Part shown: piece after piece, positions 1 to 7,200 of the stretch | Layout of the letters: each line of letters begins with the position of its first letter | How positions within the stretch are numbered: position 1 is the stretch's first letter | Assembly: GCA_036011305.1 (NCBI GenBank) | Contig: DASCNA010000284.1 | Coordinates: 1 to 22,244, forward strand | Length of the DNA stretch: 22,244 bases | Direction of reading: 5' to 3' | From: DASCNA01 sp036011305 | Lineage (GTDB): Bacteria; Verrucomicrobiota; Lentisphaeria; Victivallales; GWF2-38-69 | The notes under the pieces: generated by a model | What the model saw: only the letters and a program-made list of their open reading frames with translations | Told to the model about the DNA's origin: nothing | Database searches by the model: none | Translations under genes and position numbers: made by a program

Positions 1-62
1 ATCAAGAAAAAGAAGATAAAAAGGAAGATTATATGCAGCAGGGTAGCCTGTTTGTAAAATAA
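1..62 (+). CDS. 3' end of an unidentified upstream gene (partial)
   Basis: The frame starting at base 3 is open to a TAA stop at 60-62 and encodes a 19-residue tail that begins QEKEDKKEDY and ends GSLFVK. A Lys/Glu/Asp-rich tail is typical of the C-terminus of a soluble protein. One other plus frame is also open, to a stop at 55-57, but its peptide is a less protein-like run of Lys/Ile/Arg. The gene runs off the left edge and cannot be identified. It converges on trmL, with a stem-loop between them. Confidence 0.4.
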   Translation, partial: QEKEDKKEDYMQQGSLFVK

Positions 63-110
63 GAAATTTTAAAAGCAAGTAATTCCCTTTTAGGGATTCA
101 CATTAACAAG

Positions 111-129
111 CCACCAGTTTGACTGGTGG
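111..129. terminator. stem-loop between convergent genes
   Basis: A perfect 7-bp stem (CCACCAG / CTGGTGG) with a 5-base loop lies between the stop of the upstream plus gene and the stop of trmL on the minus strand. No T-tract follows it on either strand. It may be a weak bidirectional terminator or an mRNA 3'-end stabiliser rather than a classical intrinsic terminator. Confidence 0.4.
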
Positions 130-136
130 TATATGA

Positions 137-610
137 CTAATTAATATATCTTCTTAAGCCTTCAAATAAAACAATAGCTACTGAATTAGATAGATTGTAG
201 CTTCTGCAGTGCTGACCATACATTGGAATTGTATATAGCTTTTCTTTGTAATCACTGTACATTTGAGGCGTTAAACCGCTGGTTTCGCTCCCAAAAATAA
301 GATATGCCTTTTTACCTGGGCTCTTTGGTTTATAAGAACATTGCCAGAATGTCTGATCAGTTTTTGTTGAAAAGAAAAACATAGATTCAGTGTCGGCAGT
401 TTTAGTAAAATTCTCCCAGGATTCGTGAACAGATAGGTCTAAATACTGCCAGTAGTCAAGACCTGAACGTTTTACGTATTTTTCTTCAAGAGAAAACCCT
501 ATTGGCTTTATTAAATGAAGTTTTGTATTTGTGTTAACGCAGAGTCTTCCAATGTTTCCAGTATTTTGTGGTATTTGAGGATTAAATAAAACTATTTCTA
601 AATTATTCAT
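137..610 (-). CDS. trmL: tRNA (cytidine/uridine(34)-2'-O)-methyltransferase TrmL
   Basis: This is a SPOUT-class methyltransferase of the TrmL (YibK) family, which uses SAM to 2'-O-methylate the wobble base 34 of certain leucine tRNAs in the cytosol. The 157-residue length matches the E. coli enzyme. The family signatures are present in order: an N-terminal NPQIPQNTGNIGR block (residues 10-22) after the first beta strand, FGSETSGL (106-113), IPM (128-130) and RSYNLSNSVA (136-145). The last two form the knotted cofactor site. The ATG at 610 is the only reasonable start and places the first strand correctly, although no good Shine-Dalgarno precedes it. The gene stands alone, converging on the left-edge gene and diverging from ppdK. 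I saw no truncation or missing motif. Confidence 0.93.
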   Translation of the reverse strand: MNNLEIVLFNPQIPQNTGNIGRLCVNTNTKLHLIKPIGFSLEEKYVKRSGLDYWQYLDLSVHESWENFTKTADTESMFFFSTKTDQTFWQCSYKPKSPGKKAYLIFGSETSGLTPQMYSDYKEKLYTIPMYGQHCRSYNLSNSVAIVLFEGLRRYIN

Positions 611-969
611 AATAAATATTTCTGTGATATGGTTGGATTAACTAATATAAAACGATTTTAATATACAGCTTATGAAAAATTTATACTCAAAAATGAATAA
701 GTTTTTAAGTATAAATTTCTGCCTTGATAACTTTTAAATTTTATAAAATTGACATGCCATTAATTCTATATGATTGATAATCAAGATTTAAAGTGTTAAA
801 TCAATCAAGTTTTCTAACAAATAGTTTGAAATAAAATTGCAAAATGCGTTCTATGAAGGTACTTTTAAATTCATTTAATTTAAAATTTAATCTATTCAAT
901 ATAAACAATATTACCTAATTTATTTATATTGGTTAATTATAAAAAACTCTTTAACTTAAGGAGAAAATA
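611..969. promoter_or_regulatory. divergent trmL/ppdK spacer
   Basis: This is a 359-base, very AT-rich spacer without a credible ORF. It must hold the trmL promoter (minus) and the ppdK promoter (plus). A perfect TTGACA occurs at 749-754, but the best -10-like hexamer after it (TATGAT, 769-774) is only 14 bases away, so I do not call a promoter. Two adjacent inverted repeats lie at 774-784 and 785-802. The ppdK ribosome-binding site AAGGAG sits at 958-963, six bases before the ATG. Confidence 0.5.
774..802. repeat. tandem pair of AT-rich inverted repeats upstream of ppdK
   Basis: TTGAT-A-ATCAA (774-784) is a perfect 11-base palindrome. It abuts GATTTAA-agtg-TTAAATC (785-802), a perfect 7-bp stem with a 4-base loop. 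Both lie about 170-195 bases upstream of the ppdK start. They could be an operator or an element of a long 5' leader. In DNA this AT-rich, short palindromes also arise by chance. Confidence 0.3.
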
Positions 970-3774
970 ATGTCTAAGAAATATGTATATTTCTTCGGAA
1001 AAGATAATTCAGAAGGCAATGCTACAATGAAAGAAGTTCTTGGTGGCAAAGGTGCTAACTTAGCAGATATGGCTAGTTTGGGACTTCCTGTACCTCCAGG
1101 ATTTACAATTACAACAGAAGCATGTGCTGAATTTGGAAAAATTGGAAAAGAAGCTTTTTTTACTCAAATTAATGATGAAGTTGAATCTCATCTTTCAACT
1201 TTAGAAAATGCTACTGGTAAAACTTTTGGTAAAGGTCCTAATCCTCTATTAGTTTCTGTTCGTTCAGGAGCTGCAGCTTCAATGCCTGGTATGATGGATA
1301 CTGTTCTTAATCTTGGCTTAAATGATGAAACTATTGCTGCAATGATTGAGCTTACAGGCAACGAACGTTTTGTAATGGATGCTTACCGTCGTTTCATCCA
1401 AATGTTTGGTGATGTAGTTCTAGGTGTTGAACATCATGATTTCGAAGTTCAGCTTCAAGCAGTTAAAGATGAAAAAGGTGCTAAACTCGATAACGATCTA
1501 TCTACTGATGACTTAAAAGAAGTAATCGCCAGATATAAAAATGCTGTAAAAAATCACACAGGCAAAGATTTCCCACAAGATCCTAGAGAACAGCTCTGGG
1601 GCGGAATCGAAGCTGTATTTGCATCATGGGACAACCCACGTGCTATTAAATACCGTCAATTAAATGATATTCGCGGTCTTCTCGGAACAGCTGTTAATGT
1701 TCAATCAATGGTTTTTGGTAATGCTGGTGATGACTGTGCTACTGGTGTTGCATTTACACGTGACCCATCAACAGGTGAAAATAAATATTTCTATGGTGAA
1801 TTCTTAATTAATGCTCAGGGCGAAGACGTTGTTGCTGGTATTCGTACACCACAGCAAATCACCTTAGCCGGTTCTAAAGAATGGGCTGCATCCCAGAATG
1901 TTTCTGAAGAAGATAGAAAAAATAATTATCCTTCACTTGAAGAAGCTATGCCTGTACAGTTCAAAGAACTTGATGCAATTCGTAAGGAATTGGAAGATCA
2001 TTACACAGATATGCAGGATTTAGAGTTTACCATTGAAAAAAATAAACTTTACATGCTTCAGACACGTAATGGTAAACGTACAGCTCAGGCTGCTGTAAAA
2101 ATTGCTACAGATTTAGTTAAAGAAGGTCTTATTAATGAAAAAGAAGCTGTATTAAGAGTAGAGCCTGCTTCATTAGATCAATTACTTCATCCTGTATTTG
2201 TTCAGGCATCAGAAGATGCAGCTGAAAAATTAATCGTTGGACTTCCTGCATCTCCTGGAGCTGCTACTGGCCAGGTTGTTTTCAGTGCTGATGAAGCTGA
2301 AAAATGGGCTTCAGAAGGTAAAGATGTAATTCTTACACGTATCGAAACAAGTCCTGAAGATATTACAGGTATGCATGTATCAAAAGGTATTTTGACATCA
2401 CGTGGCGGAATGACTTCACATGCAGCTGTTGTTGCTCGTGGTATGGGAACATGCTGTGTAGCCGGTTGTGGCGAAGTTGTTATTAATTATGCTAAAAAAC
2501 AGTTTTCTGTTAATGGTGCTGTAGTAAAAGAAGGAGACTGGATTTCTCTTAATGGTTCAACAGGAACTGTTTATAATGGCAAAATTGATACAGTAGATCC
2601 AGCTTTGACAGGTCCATTCGGCGAAATCATGGAACTTGCTGACAAATACCGTAAACTTGGTATCAGAACTAATGCTGATACTCCGCACGATGCACAAGTT
2701 GCTGTTAAGTTTGGTGCTGAAGGTATTGGCCTTACACGTACAGAACATATGTTCTTCGAACCTGAAAAAATTGTTTCTTTCCGTCGTCTGATTCTTGTTG
2801 CTGAAAAAGTTAAAAAGATCAAAGAAATACACAATGTTGATTCAGTTTATGACCTTAATGAAGAAGGTCACTGCTGTTGTAGTGATGACAAATATAAAGA
2901 AGGCAAAGAAGCTGTTAAACAATACAAACAGGCTCTTGCTGAACTTCTTCCTTTGCAGAAGGCTGACTTCCTAGGTATCTTTAAAGCTCTTGAAGGAAAA
3001 CCTTGTACAGTTCGTTTATTAGATCCACCTCTTCATGAATTCCTACCACAGGATGAAGCAGGTCAGAGAGAAATGGCTGAGCAGATGGGTGTATCTGTAG
3101 AAGATATAAGAAATACTGTTCATGGTCTTCACGAATTCAATCCAATGCTTGGACATCGTGGATGTCGTTTAGGAATTTCATATCCTGAAGTTACTGAAAT
3201 GCAGGCAAGAGCTATTTGTGAAGCAGCAGCAGAAGTAGCTGGTTCACAACCTGAAATTATGGTGCCTCTAGTTGGTAATGTTAAAGAACTTGCAATCCAA
3301 AAAGCACATATCTTGAAAGTCATTGCACAGGTAGAAGAAGAAAAAGGAACAAAGTTACACGTTCTTATCGGCACTATGATTGAAGTACCACGTGCTGCAA
3401 TGACAGCAGATGAAATAGCTGTAGAAGCTGATTTCTTCTCATTTGGAACTAATGACCTTACACAAATGGGTTGTGGTTTCTCTCGTGATGATGCTGGTAA
3501 ATTCCTTGGTGACTATGTCGCTAAAGGTATCTACGACTATGATCCTTTCCAAGTTCTTGACTCAAAAGGTATTGGCCGTTTAGTAGAAACAGCTGTTAAA
3601 TATGCTAGAGAAGTTCGTCCTGATATTAAACTTGGTATCTGTGGAGAACACGGAGGAGAACCAAAATCAATCGAATTCTGCCACAAAGTTGGACTTAAGT
3701 ATGTTTCATGCAGTCCATATCGTGTGCCAGTAGCAAGATTGGCTGCTGCTCATGCTGCTATTAAAAATGATTAA
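970..3774 (+). CDS. ppdK: pyruvate, phosphate dikinase
   Basis: PPDK reversibly converts pyruvate + ATP + Pi into PEP + AMP + PPi, and in anaerobes it can run in either the glycolytic or the gluconeogenic direction. The three-part architecture is complete. The N-terminal ATP-grasp domain (about 1-360) includes GGKGANLADM near the start and NAQGEDVVAGIRTP. The phosphohistidine domain carries GGMTSHAAVVARG, with catalytic His484 and the regulatory-type Thr two residues before it. The C-terminal PEP/pyruvate TIM barrel carries GLTRTEHMFF, GTNDLTQM and GICGEHGG, with catalytic Cys891. At 934 residues it is about 60 longer than the Clostridium symbiosum enzyme (His455, Cys831). Roughly 29 extra residues lie before the catalytic His and 31 after it, the latter including a Cys-rich insert near 614-647. 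A strong AAGGAG six bases before the ATG and GGT/GTT/CGT-rich codon use suggest high expression. Confidence 0.97.
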   Translation: MSKKYVYFFGKDNSEGNATMKEVLGGKGANLADMASLGLPVPPGFTITTEACAEFGKIGKEAFFTQINDEVESHLSTLENATGKTFGKGPNPLLVSVRSGAAASMPGMMDTVLNLGLNDETIAAMIELTGNERFVMDAYRRFIQMFGDVVLGVEHHDFEVQLQAVKDEKGAKLDNDLSTDDLKEVIARYKNAVKNHTGKDFPQDPREQLWGGIEAVFASWDNPRAIKYRQLNDIRGLLGTAVNVQSMVFGNAGDDCATGVAFTRDPSTGENKYFYGEFLINAQGEDVVAGIRTPQQITLAGSKEWAASQNVSEEDRKNNYPSLEEAMPVQFKELDAIRKELEDHYTDMQDLEFTIEKNKLYMLQTRNGKRTAQAAVKIATDLVKEGLINEKEAVLRVEPASLDQLLHPVFVQASEDAAEKLIVGLPASPGAATGQVVFSADEAEKWASEGKDVILTRIETSPEDITGMHVSKGILTSRGGMTSHAAVVARGMGTCCVAGCGEVVINYAKKQFSVNGAVVKEGDWISLNGSTGTVYNGKIDTVDPALTGPFGEIMELADKYRKLGIRTNADTPHDAQVAVKFGAEGIGLTRTEHMFFEPEKIVSFRRLILVAEKVKKIKEIHNVDSVYDLNEEGHCCCSDDKYKEGKEAVKQYKQALAELLPLQKADFLGIFKALEGKPCTVRLLDPPLHEFLPQDEAGQREMAEQMGVSVEDIRNTVHGLHEFNPMLGHRGCRLGISYPEVTEMQARAICEAAAEVAGSQPEIMVPLVGNVKELAIQKAHILKVIAQVEEEKGTKLHVLIGTMIEVPRAAMTADEIAVEADFFSFGTNDLTQMGCGFSRDDAGKFLGDYVAKGIYDYDPFQVLDSKGIGRLVETAVKYAREVRPDIKLGICGEHGGEPKSIEFCHKVGLKYVSCSPYRVPVARLAAAHAAIKND

Positions 3775-3798
3775 TTAATCATTTAGATTGATATATTT

Positions 3799-3827
3799 AA
3801 GAGCGTCATTTATGGCGCTCTTTTTTT
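3799..3827 (+). terminator. intrinsic terminator of ppdK
   Basis: The stem AAGAGCGTC / GGCGCTCTT is 9 bp with one G-T pair and a 6-base loop. Its 3' arm runs into an uninterrupted T-tract ending at 3827. It lies 25 bases after the ppdK stop and separates ppdK from the next gene. Confidence 0.9.
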
Positions 3828-3918
3828 GTGTAGTTTTAAATTATTGTTGCTTTGATAAATTTCGTAAGAAAATTATTGTATTTAAAACTATATCTTATTA
3901 ATTAAATGGATATTGACT

Positions 3919-4731
3919 ATGAATATTAAATGTGATTACCATATACACACTCCTTTATGCAATCATGCAGAAGGAAATCCCATTGAATACCTTCAGGAAG
4001 CCAGTAGAAAGAAACTGAAAGTAATTGGGTTTTCTGATCATTCACCTGTACCAGTCGGATTTGATACAACTGGTAGAATGAAATTTGATGAATTCGATGA
4101 GTATAAAAATTTAATTAAGGAAATAGAAATTAATGAATTTGATATTGAAGTATTATTCGGCCTCGAAATGGATTGGGTTGCCGACAGATCAGATGAGATA
4201 TACGATTTCATAGATAAAGAAAATTTTGATTATATTATAGGATCAATACACCATGTAGATAGCTTACCTATGGATCATCCTGATCATATGGACGTGTGGA
4301 ATAATAATACTGTTGATTATGTTTGGAACAGCTATATTGATTCAGTTTATAACATTGTGACAAGTGATTTTAAATTTGATATAATAGGTCATTTTGATTT
4401 GCCGAAAAAATTTGGTTTTTTCCCTGTAGATAAAAAAAACTTCTTTAATAAAATATCAGAAGTATTTACTGTTATTGCTGAAAAAAATATTTGTATTGAA
4501 ATAAGTACTGCAGGTCTTAGAAAAAAAGTTAAAGAGATATATCCTTCACTGGAAATTTTAAAACATGCCAAAAATCATAATGTTAAAATTACATTTGGTT
4601 CAGATTCTCACTCTCCGGGTGAGGTGGGGTATTCATTTGATACAGCTGAAAAACTAGCTTTGGAAGCAGGCTATAATACATATTATGTTATTCATAAAGG
4701 TAATATAAAGGAAGAAATACCTTTAATTTAA
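3919..4731 (+). CDS. PHP-domain histidinol-phosphatase (HisJ/HisK family)
   Basis: This is a 270-residue PHP-superfamily metal-dependent phosphoesterase resembling HisJ-type histidinol-phosphatases, which remove phosphate from L-histidinol phosphate in histidine synthesis. The PHP metal ligands are all visible: His8-x-His10 (DYHIHT), His16, Asp40-His41 (FSDHSP), Glu83 (GLEMD), His111 (GSIHH), His158 (GHFDL) and the C-terminal Asp229-Ser-His231 (GSDSH). I start it at the ATG at 3919, which puts the first metal-binding strand at residue 6. A TTG two codons upstream is possible but less likely, and neither start has a strong Shine-Dalgarno. No other histidine gene is nearby, so a role in histidine synthesis rests on family resemblance alone. 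A related phosphoesterase with another substrate is possible. Confidence 0.85.
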   Translation: MNIKCDYHIHTPLCNHAEGNPIEYLQEASRKKLKVIGFSDHSPVPVGFDTTGRMKFDEFDEYKNLIKEIEINEFDIEVLFGLEMDWVADRSDEIYDFIDKENFDYIIGSIHHVDSLPMDHPDHMDVWNNNTVDYVWNSYIDSVYNIVTSDFKFDIIGHFDLPKKFGFFPVDKKNFFNKISEVFTVIAEKNICIEISTAGLRKKVKEIYPSLEILKHAKNHNVKITFGSDSHSPGEVGYSFDTAEKLALEAGYNTYYVIHKGNIKEEIPLI

Positions 4732-4758
4732 TGGAATTAAGCGTAGAAGCAGAGCAGG

Positions 4759-4795
4759 AATGGGACCGTGTCAAGGGCGACGTTGTGGTCCCATT
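4759..4795. terminator. GC-rich stem-loop between convergent genes
   Basis: A perfect 9-bp inverted repeat AATGGGACC / GGTCCCATT encloses a 19-base loop that can itself pair weakly. It lies between the stops of the PHP gene (plus) and the symporter gene (minus), so a bidirectional terminator is the simplest reading. No T-tract follows directly on either strand. The 60 bases around it are about 58% G+C by my count, far above the local background. Confidence 0.5.
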
Positions 4796-4823
4796 GTGGA
4801 TAAATTTTTATAATAATAATATT

Positions 4824-6245
4824 TTAATTTTCATCCTTACCCCAGCATTCAACATAGCCTTTTAAGTCGATGTTTTCTTTATGAAAAACAGGATCTTTAC
4901 CTTCTTTAAGTTGGTTGATATAGTCGTTTAGTACCTTAAACGCAATACCTCCAAGCATAACAATGGCTATAATATTTACCACGGCCATAAGCCCCATGGA
5001 GAGATCTCCTGTTCCCCAGACCATCAAAACTTTTTGTACAGATCCGAAAAGAATCCAAGCCATCACAAGCAGTCTGTAAATGGTTAACCATATCTTTTTT
5101 GTGCTTATAAATTCAACATTAGTTTCACCATAGTAGTAATTACCTATAATTGTACTAAGTGCAAAGAGAATGACTAGAACAGATATAAAATATCCACCCC
5201 AGTTGCCGACAAGTACATTCAATGACTGCTGGGTAAGCTGAATACCCTGTAAGTCTCCCCCGGGATAAATCCCTGCAAGAATTACTACAAAGGCAGTTGC
5301 ACTGCATATTAAGAGTGTATCTGTATAAACACCGAGAGATTGAATAAAGCCTTGTTTTGCCGGGTGGGTAACCTCTGCTGTAGCAGCGGCATTTGGGGCA
5401 CTTCCCATACCTGCTTCATTTGAATAGAAACCTCGTTTTACTCCCATTGTCATTGTCATAGCAAGTGATCCTCCTATAACTCCCCCTGCAGCCTGTTGGA
5501 AACCGAAGGCAGATTTAATTATTATGAGAAAAACATGAGGGATCATTGTAAAATTAACTATGATAACATAGCCTACTACCAATACATAAGCTACTGCCAT
5601 CAGAGGAACAACTATTTCAGTTACACCGGCAATTCTTTTGACACCACCGAAAATTACAATTCCTATGATTATAGCACTAATGATTCCTGTTATCCATACA
5701 TTCCATCCGAAGGATTCTTTCAAGGCAAGAGAGACAATATTTGACTGTATTGCATTAAATACAAATCCGTAAGTTAATATTAGTAAAATTGCAAACAGAA
5801 TTCCCATCCATCTCTTTCCTAGGGCATGCTGCATATAATAAGCAGGTCCTCCACGATAACTCTGACCATCTCTTACCTTATAAACTTGTGCCAGAGTACT
5901 TTCAACAAATGCAGAGGCTGCTCCGACGAGAGCCATGGCCCACATCCAGAATACTGCTCCGGGGCCCCCCAGTACTATAGCCAATGCAACACCGGCTAAA
6001 TTTCCTCCTCCTACTCTGGCTGCTACTCCTATACAGAATGCCTGAAAGGAGGAGATGCTTTGCTTATGATCTTTTTTTCCTCTACTTTCACCCAATAATT
6101 TAAACATATGGAAAAAATGTCTGAACTGAACAAATTTGGTCTTCCAGGTAAAGTAGAGTCCCATTAAGATTATGACGTATACAAGTCCATAGGACCACAG
6201 AATATTACTTGCTGGAGAGATTACATAATTGTAAATTACTTCCAT
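4824..6245 (-). CDS. AGCS-family sodium:alanine/glycine symporter
   Basis: This is an inner-membrane Na+-coupled amino-acid carrier of the AGCS family (AlsT/DagA type), which imports alanine or glycine. The 473-residue length is normal. The diagnostic block SSFQAF..AARVGGGNLAGVA...GGPGAVFWMW spans residues 65-102. It is followed by RGGPAYYM (131-138) and a GSAPNAAATAEVTHP segment after mid-protein. The rest is a succession of hydrophobic helices consistent with 10-11 membrane spans. The canonical RVGTGN appears here as RVGGGN. An AAGGAT Shine-Dalgarno lies six bases before the ATG. The gene diverges from an APC permease across a long regulatory-looking spacer. The exact substrate cannot be read from the sequence. 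Confidence 0.93.
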   Translation of the reverse strand: MEVIYNYVISPASNILWSYGLVYVIILMGLYFTWKTKFVQFRHFFHMFKLLGESRGKKDHKQSISSFQAFCIGVAARVGGGNLAGVALAIVLGGPGAVFWMWAMALVGAASAFVESTLAQVYKVRDGQSYRGGPAYYMQHALGKRWMGILFAILLILTYGFVFNAIQSNIVSLALKESFGWNVWITGIISAIIIGIVIFGGVKRIAGVTEIVVPLMAVAYVLVVGYVIIVNFTMIPHVFLIIIKSAFGFQQAAGGVIGGSLAMTMTMGVKRGFYSNEAGMGSAPNAAATAEVTHPAKQGFIQSLGVYTDTLLICSATAFVVILAGIYPGGDLQGIQLTQQSLNVLVGNWGGYFISVLVILFALSTIIGNYYYGETNVEFISTKKIWLTIYRLLVMAWILFGSVQKVLMVWGTGDLSMGLMAVVNIIAIVMLGGIAFKVLNDYINQLKEGKDPVFHKENIDLKGYVECWGKDEN

Positions 6246-6646
6246 ACTATTATCCTTTATTATAGTTTAAAATATCCAGTTTGAACAAAGAATTAGTTCT
6301 TAACCGGAGAAATGCTTAATGACTTCTGGTCTCATTCTAACTTGTTTTTTTTGAGATAATCACATGATTTAAATCTGTTTTTAGACTTGAGTTATATTTT
6401 GGGAATATGTGATTTTTCTTCTTTGTGATAATTTATAAAATACAGAATATTAATCTTCTTGAATAAAATTTGAATGTACATCTAATTCATTAGTTAATAA
6501 GTAAGTCCGTTTTTATAAATTATATCACGAATTCAATGCGTTATAAAAAGTACATTAAGCAATTGAAAAAATAATATTTATGAGAGATTTAAAACAATAA
6601 ATATCTGAAGTTTGTGTATATTTTTTTATGTCAATAACAAAAAGAG

Positions 6647-6662
6647 CTATATGTGCATATAG
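6647..6662. promoter_or_regulatory. perfect 16-base palindrome, candidate operator
   Basis: CTATATG-TG-CATATAG is symmetric over 7+7 bases around a 2-base centre. It has TGTGCA at its heart, a motif that recurs at 6768 and, inverted, at 6778. The size and symmetry fit a dimeric regulator's binding site between the divergent transporter genes. Confidence 0.35.
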
Positions 6663-6754
6663 AGTCAATTCTGTTATATTAAACCTGTGATAGATCGTTT
6701 ATATCGTTAATATCATATCGAAACCAAGGAAAATCAAAATAACAGAATTATAGA

Positions 6755-6783
6755 TTGCGCACAACTGTGTGCAAGAGTGCACA
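6755..6783. promoter_or_regulatory. overlapping inverted repeats of TGTGCA, candidate operator cluster
   Basis: TTGCGCAC-aact-GTGTGCAA (6755-6774) is an 8-bp inverted repeat with one G-T mismatch. Its right arm overlaps a second perfect one, TGTGCA-agag-TGCACA (6768-6783). Three related half-sites in alternating orientation within 29 bases is more ordered than the AT-rich surroundings. Confidence 0.35.
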
Positions 6784-7200
6784 GATTATCAGATGGATAA
6801 ATATTTAAATGCACTTGCTGATTTTCTTGTCCTTCAATTATCATTATAATTGATCCTAGAAGGGCGTTGCTTTTTGGATAATATTGTGATCCTATTATCA
6901 TAATTTCCTTAATAAACAAAGCTCTTAGTATATAAGTTAATTTATTTTATCTTGCGTAATACATTTTATAATTGTTATTAGATTAACGTAAATTTTTTAT
7001 AAACCCTAGTAAAATCAACTTGAAAAAAATATATTTTAAAATAAATTAAGGGTAATTCTTCATAAATTGGATAGTGGGACAATGGAATTATTTTAAATTT
7101 GCTTTAAAGGCAGGTTGATTTTTTATTTTTTTAAATTTTATAGATTATTTATCATATAAATAGGACAAAATAGAAACAAACAAATTGATAGGGGGACAAG

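Larger units (their letters stand above)
6246..7200. promoter_or_regulatory. 955-base divergent spacer between two amino-acid transporter genes
   Basis: No convincing gene lies here, although both transporter promoters must. The spacer contains a 16-base perfect palindrome (6647-6662), a cluster of overlapping inverted TGTGCA half-sites (6755-6783) and a direct repeat of TGATCCTA (6851-6858 and 6887-6894). A possible APC permease promoter is TTGATT (7115-7120) with TATAGA (7139-7144), spaced 18. AGGGGG at 7190-7195 is that gene's ribosome-binding site. A 55-codon minus-strand ORF (6734-6901) is present but doubtful. I saw no recognisable riboswitch. Confidence 0.5.

Noticed and set aside
749..774. 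TTGACA + TATGAT as the ppdK promoter
   Set aside because: The spacer is 14 bases, too short for a sigma-70 promoter.
2557..2834. Two overlapping minus-strand ORFs of about 90 codons inside ppdK
   Set aside because: Both are antisense shadows of a strongly conserved gene region. They have no ribosome-binding site and their products have no protein-like pattern.
3913..3918. TTG start two codons before the PHP-gene ATG
   Set aside because: The ATG at 3919 is adjacent, is the commoner start codon and already provides the full first strand. The TTG has no better ribosome-binding site.
6259..6264. TATAAT on the minus strand just upstream of the AGCS gene
   Set aside because: It lies only 13 bases before the start codon, which would leave no room for a leader with the ribosome-binding site, and no good -35 lies at the right distance.
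6246..6345. Glycine or other amino-acid riboswitch before the AGCS symporter
   Set aside because: AGCS genes are sometimes riboswitch-controlled, but I could not find the conserved glycine-aptamer segments here. Only a weak bulged hairpin (about 6304-6330) is present.
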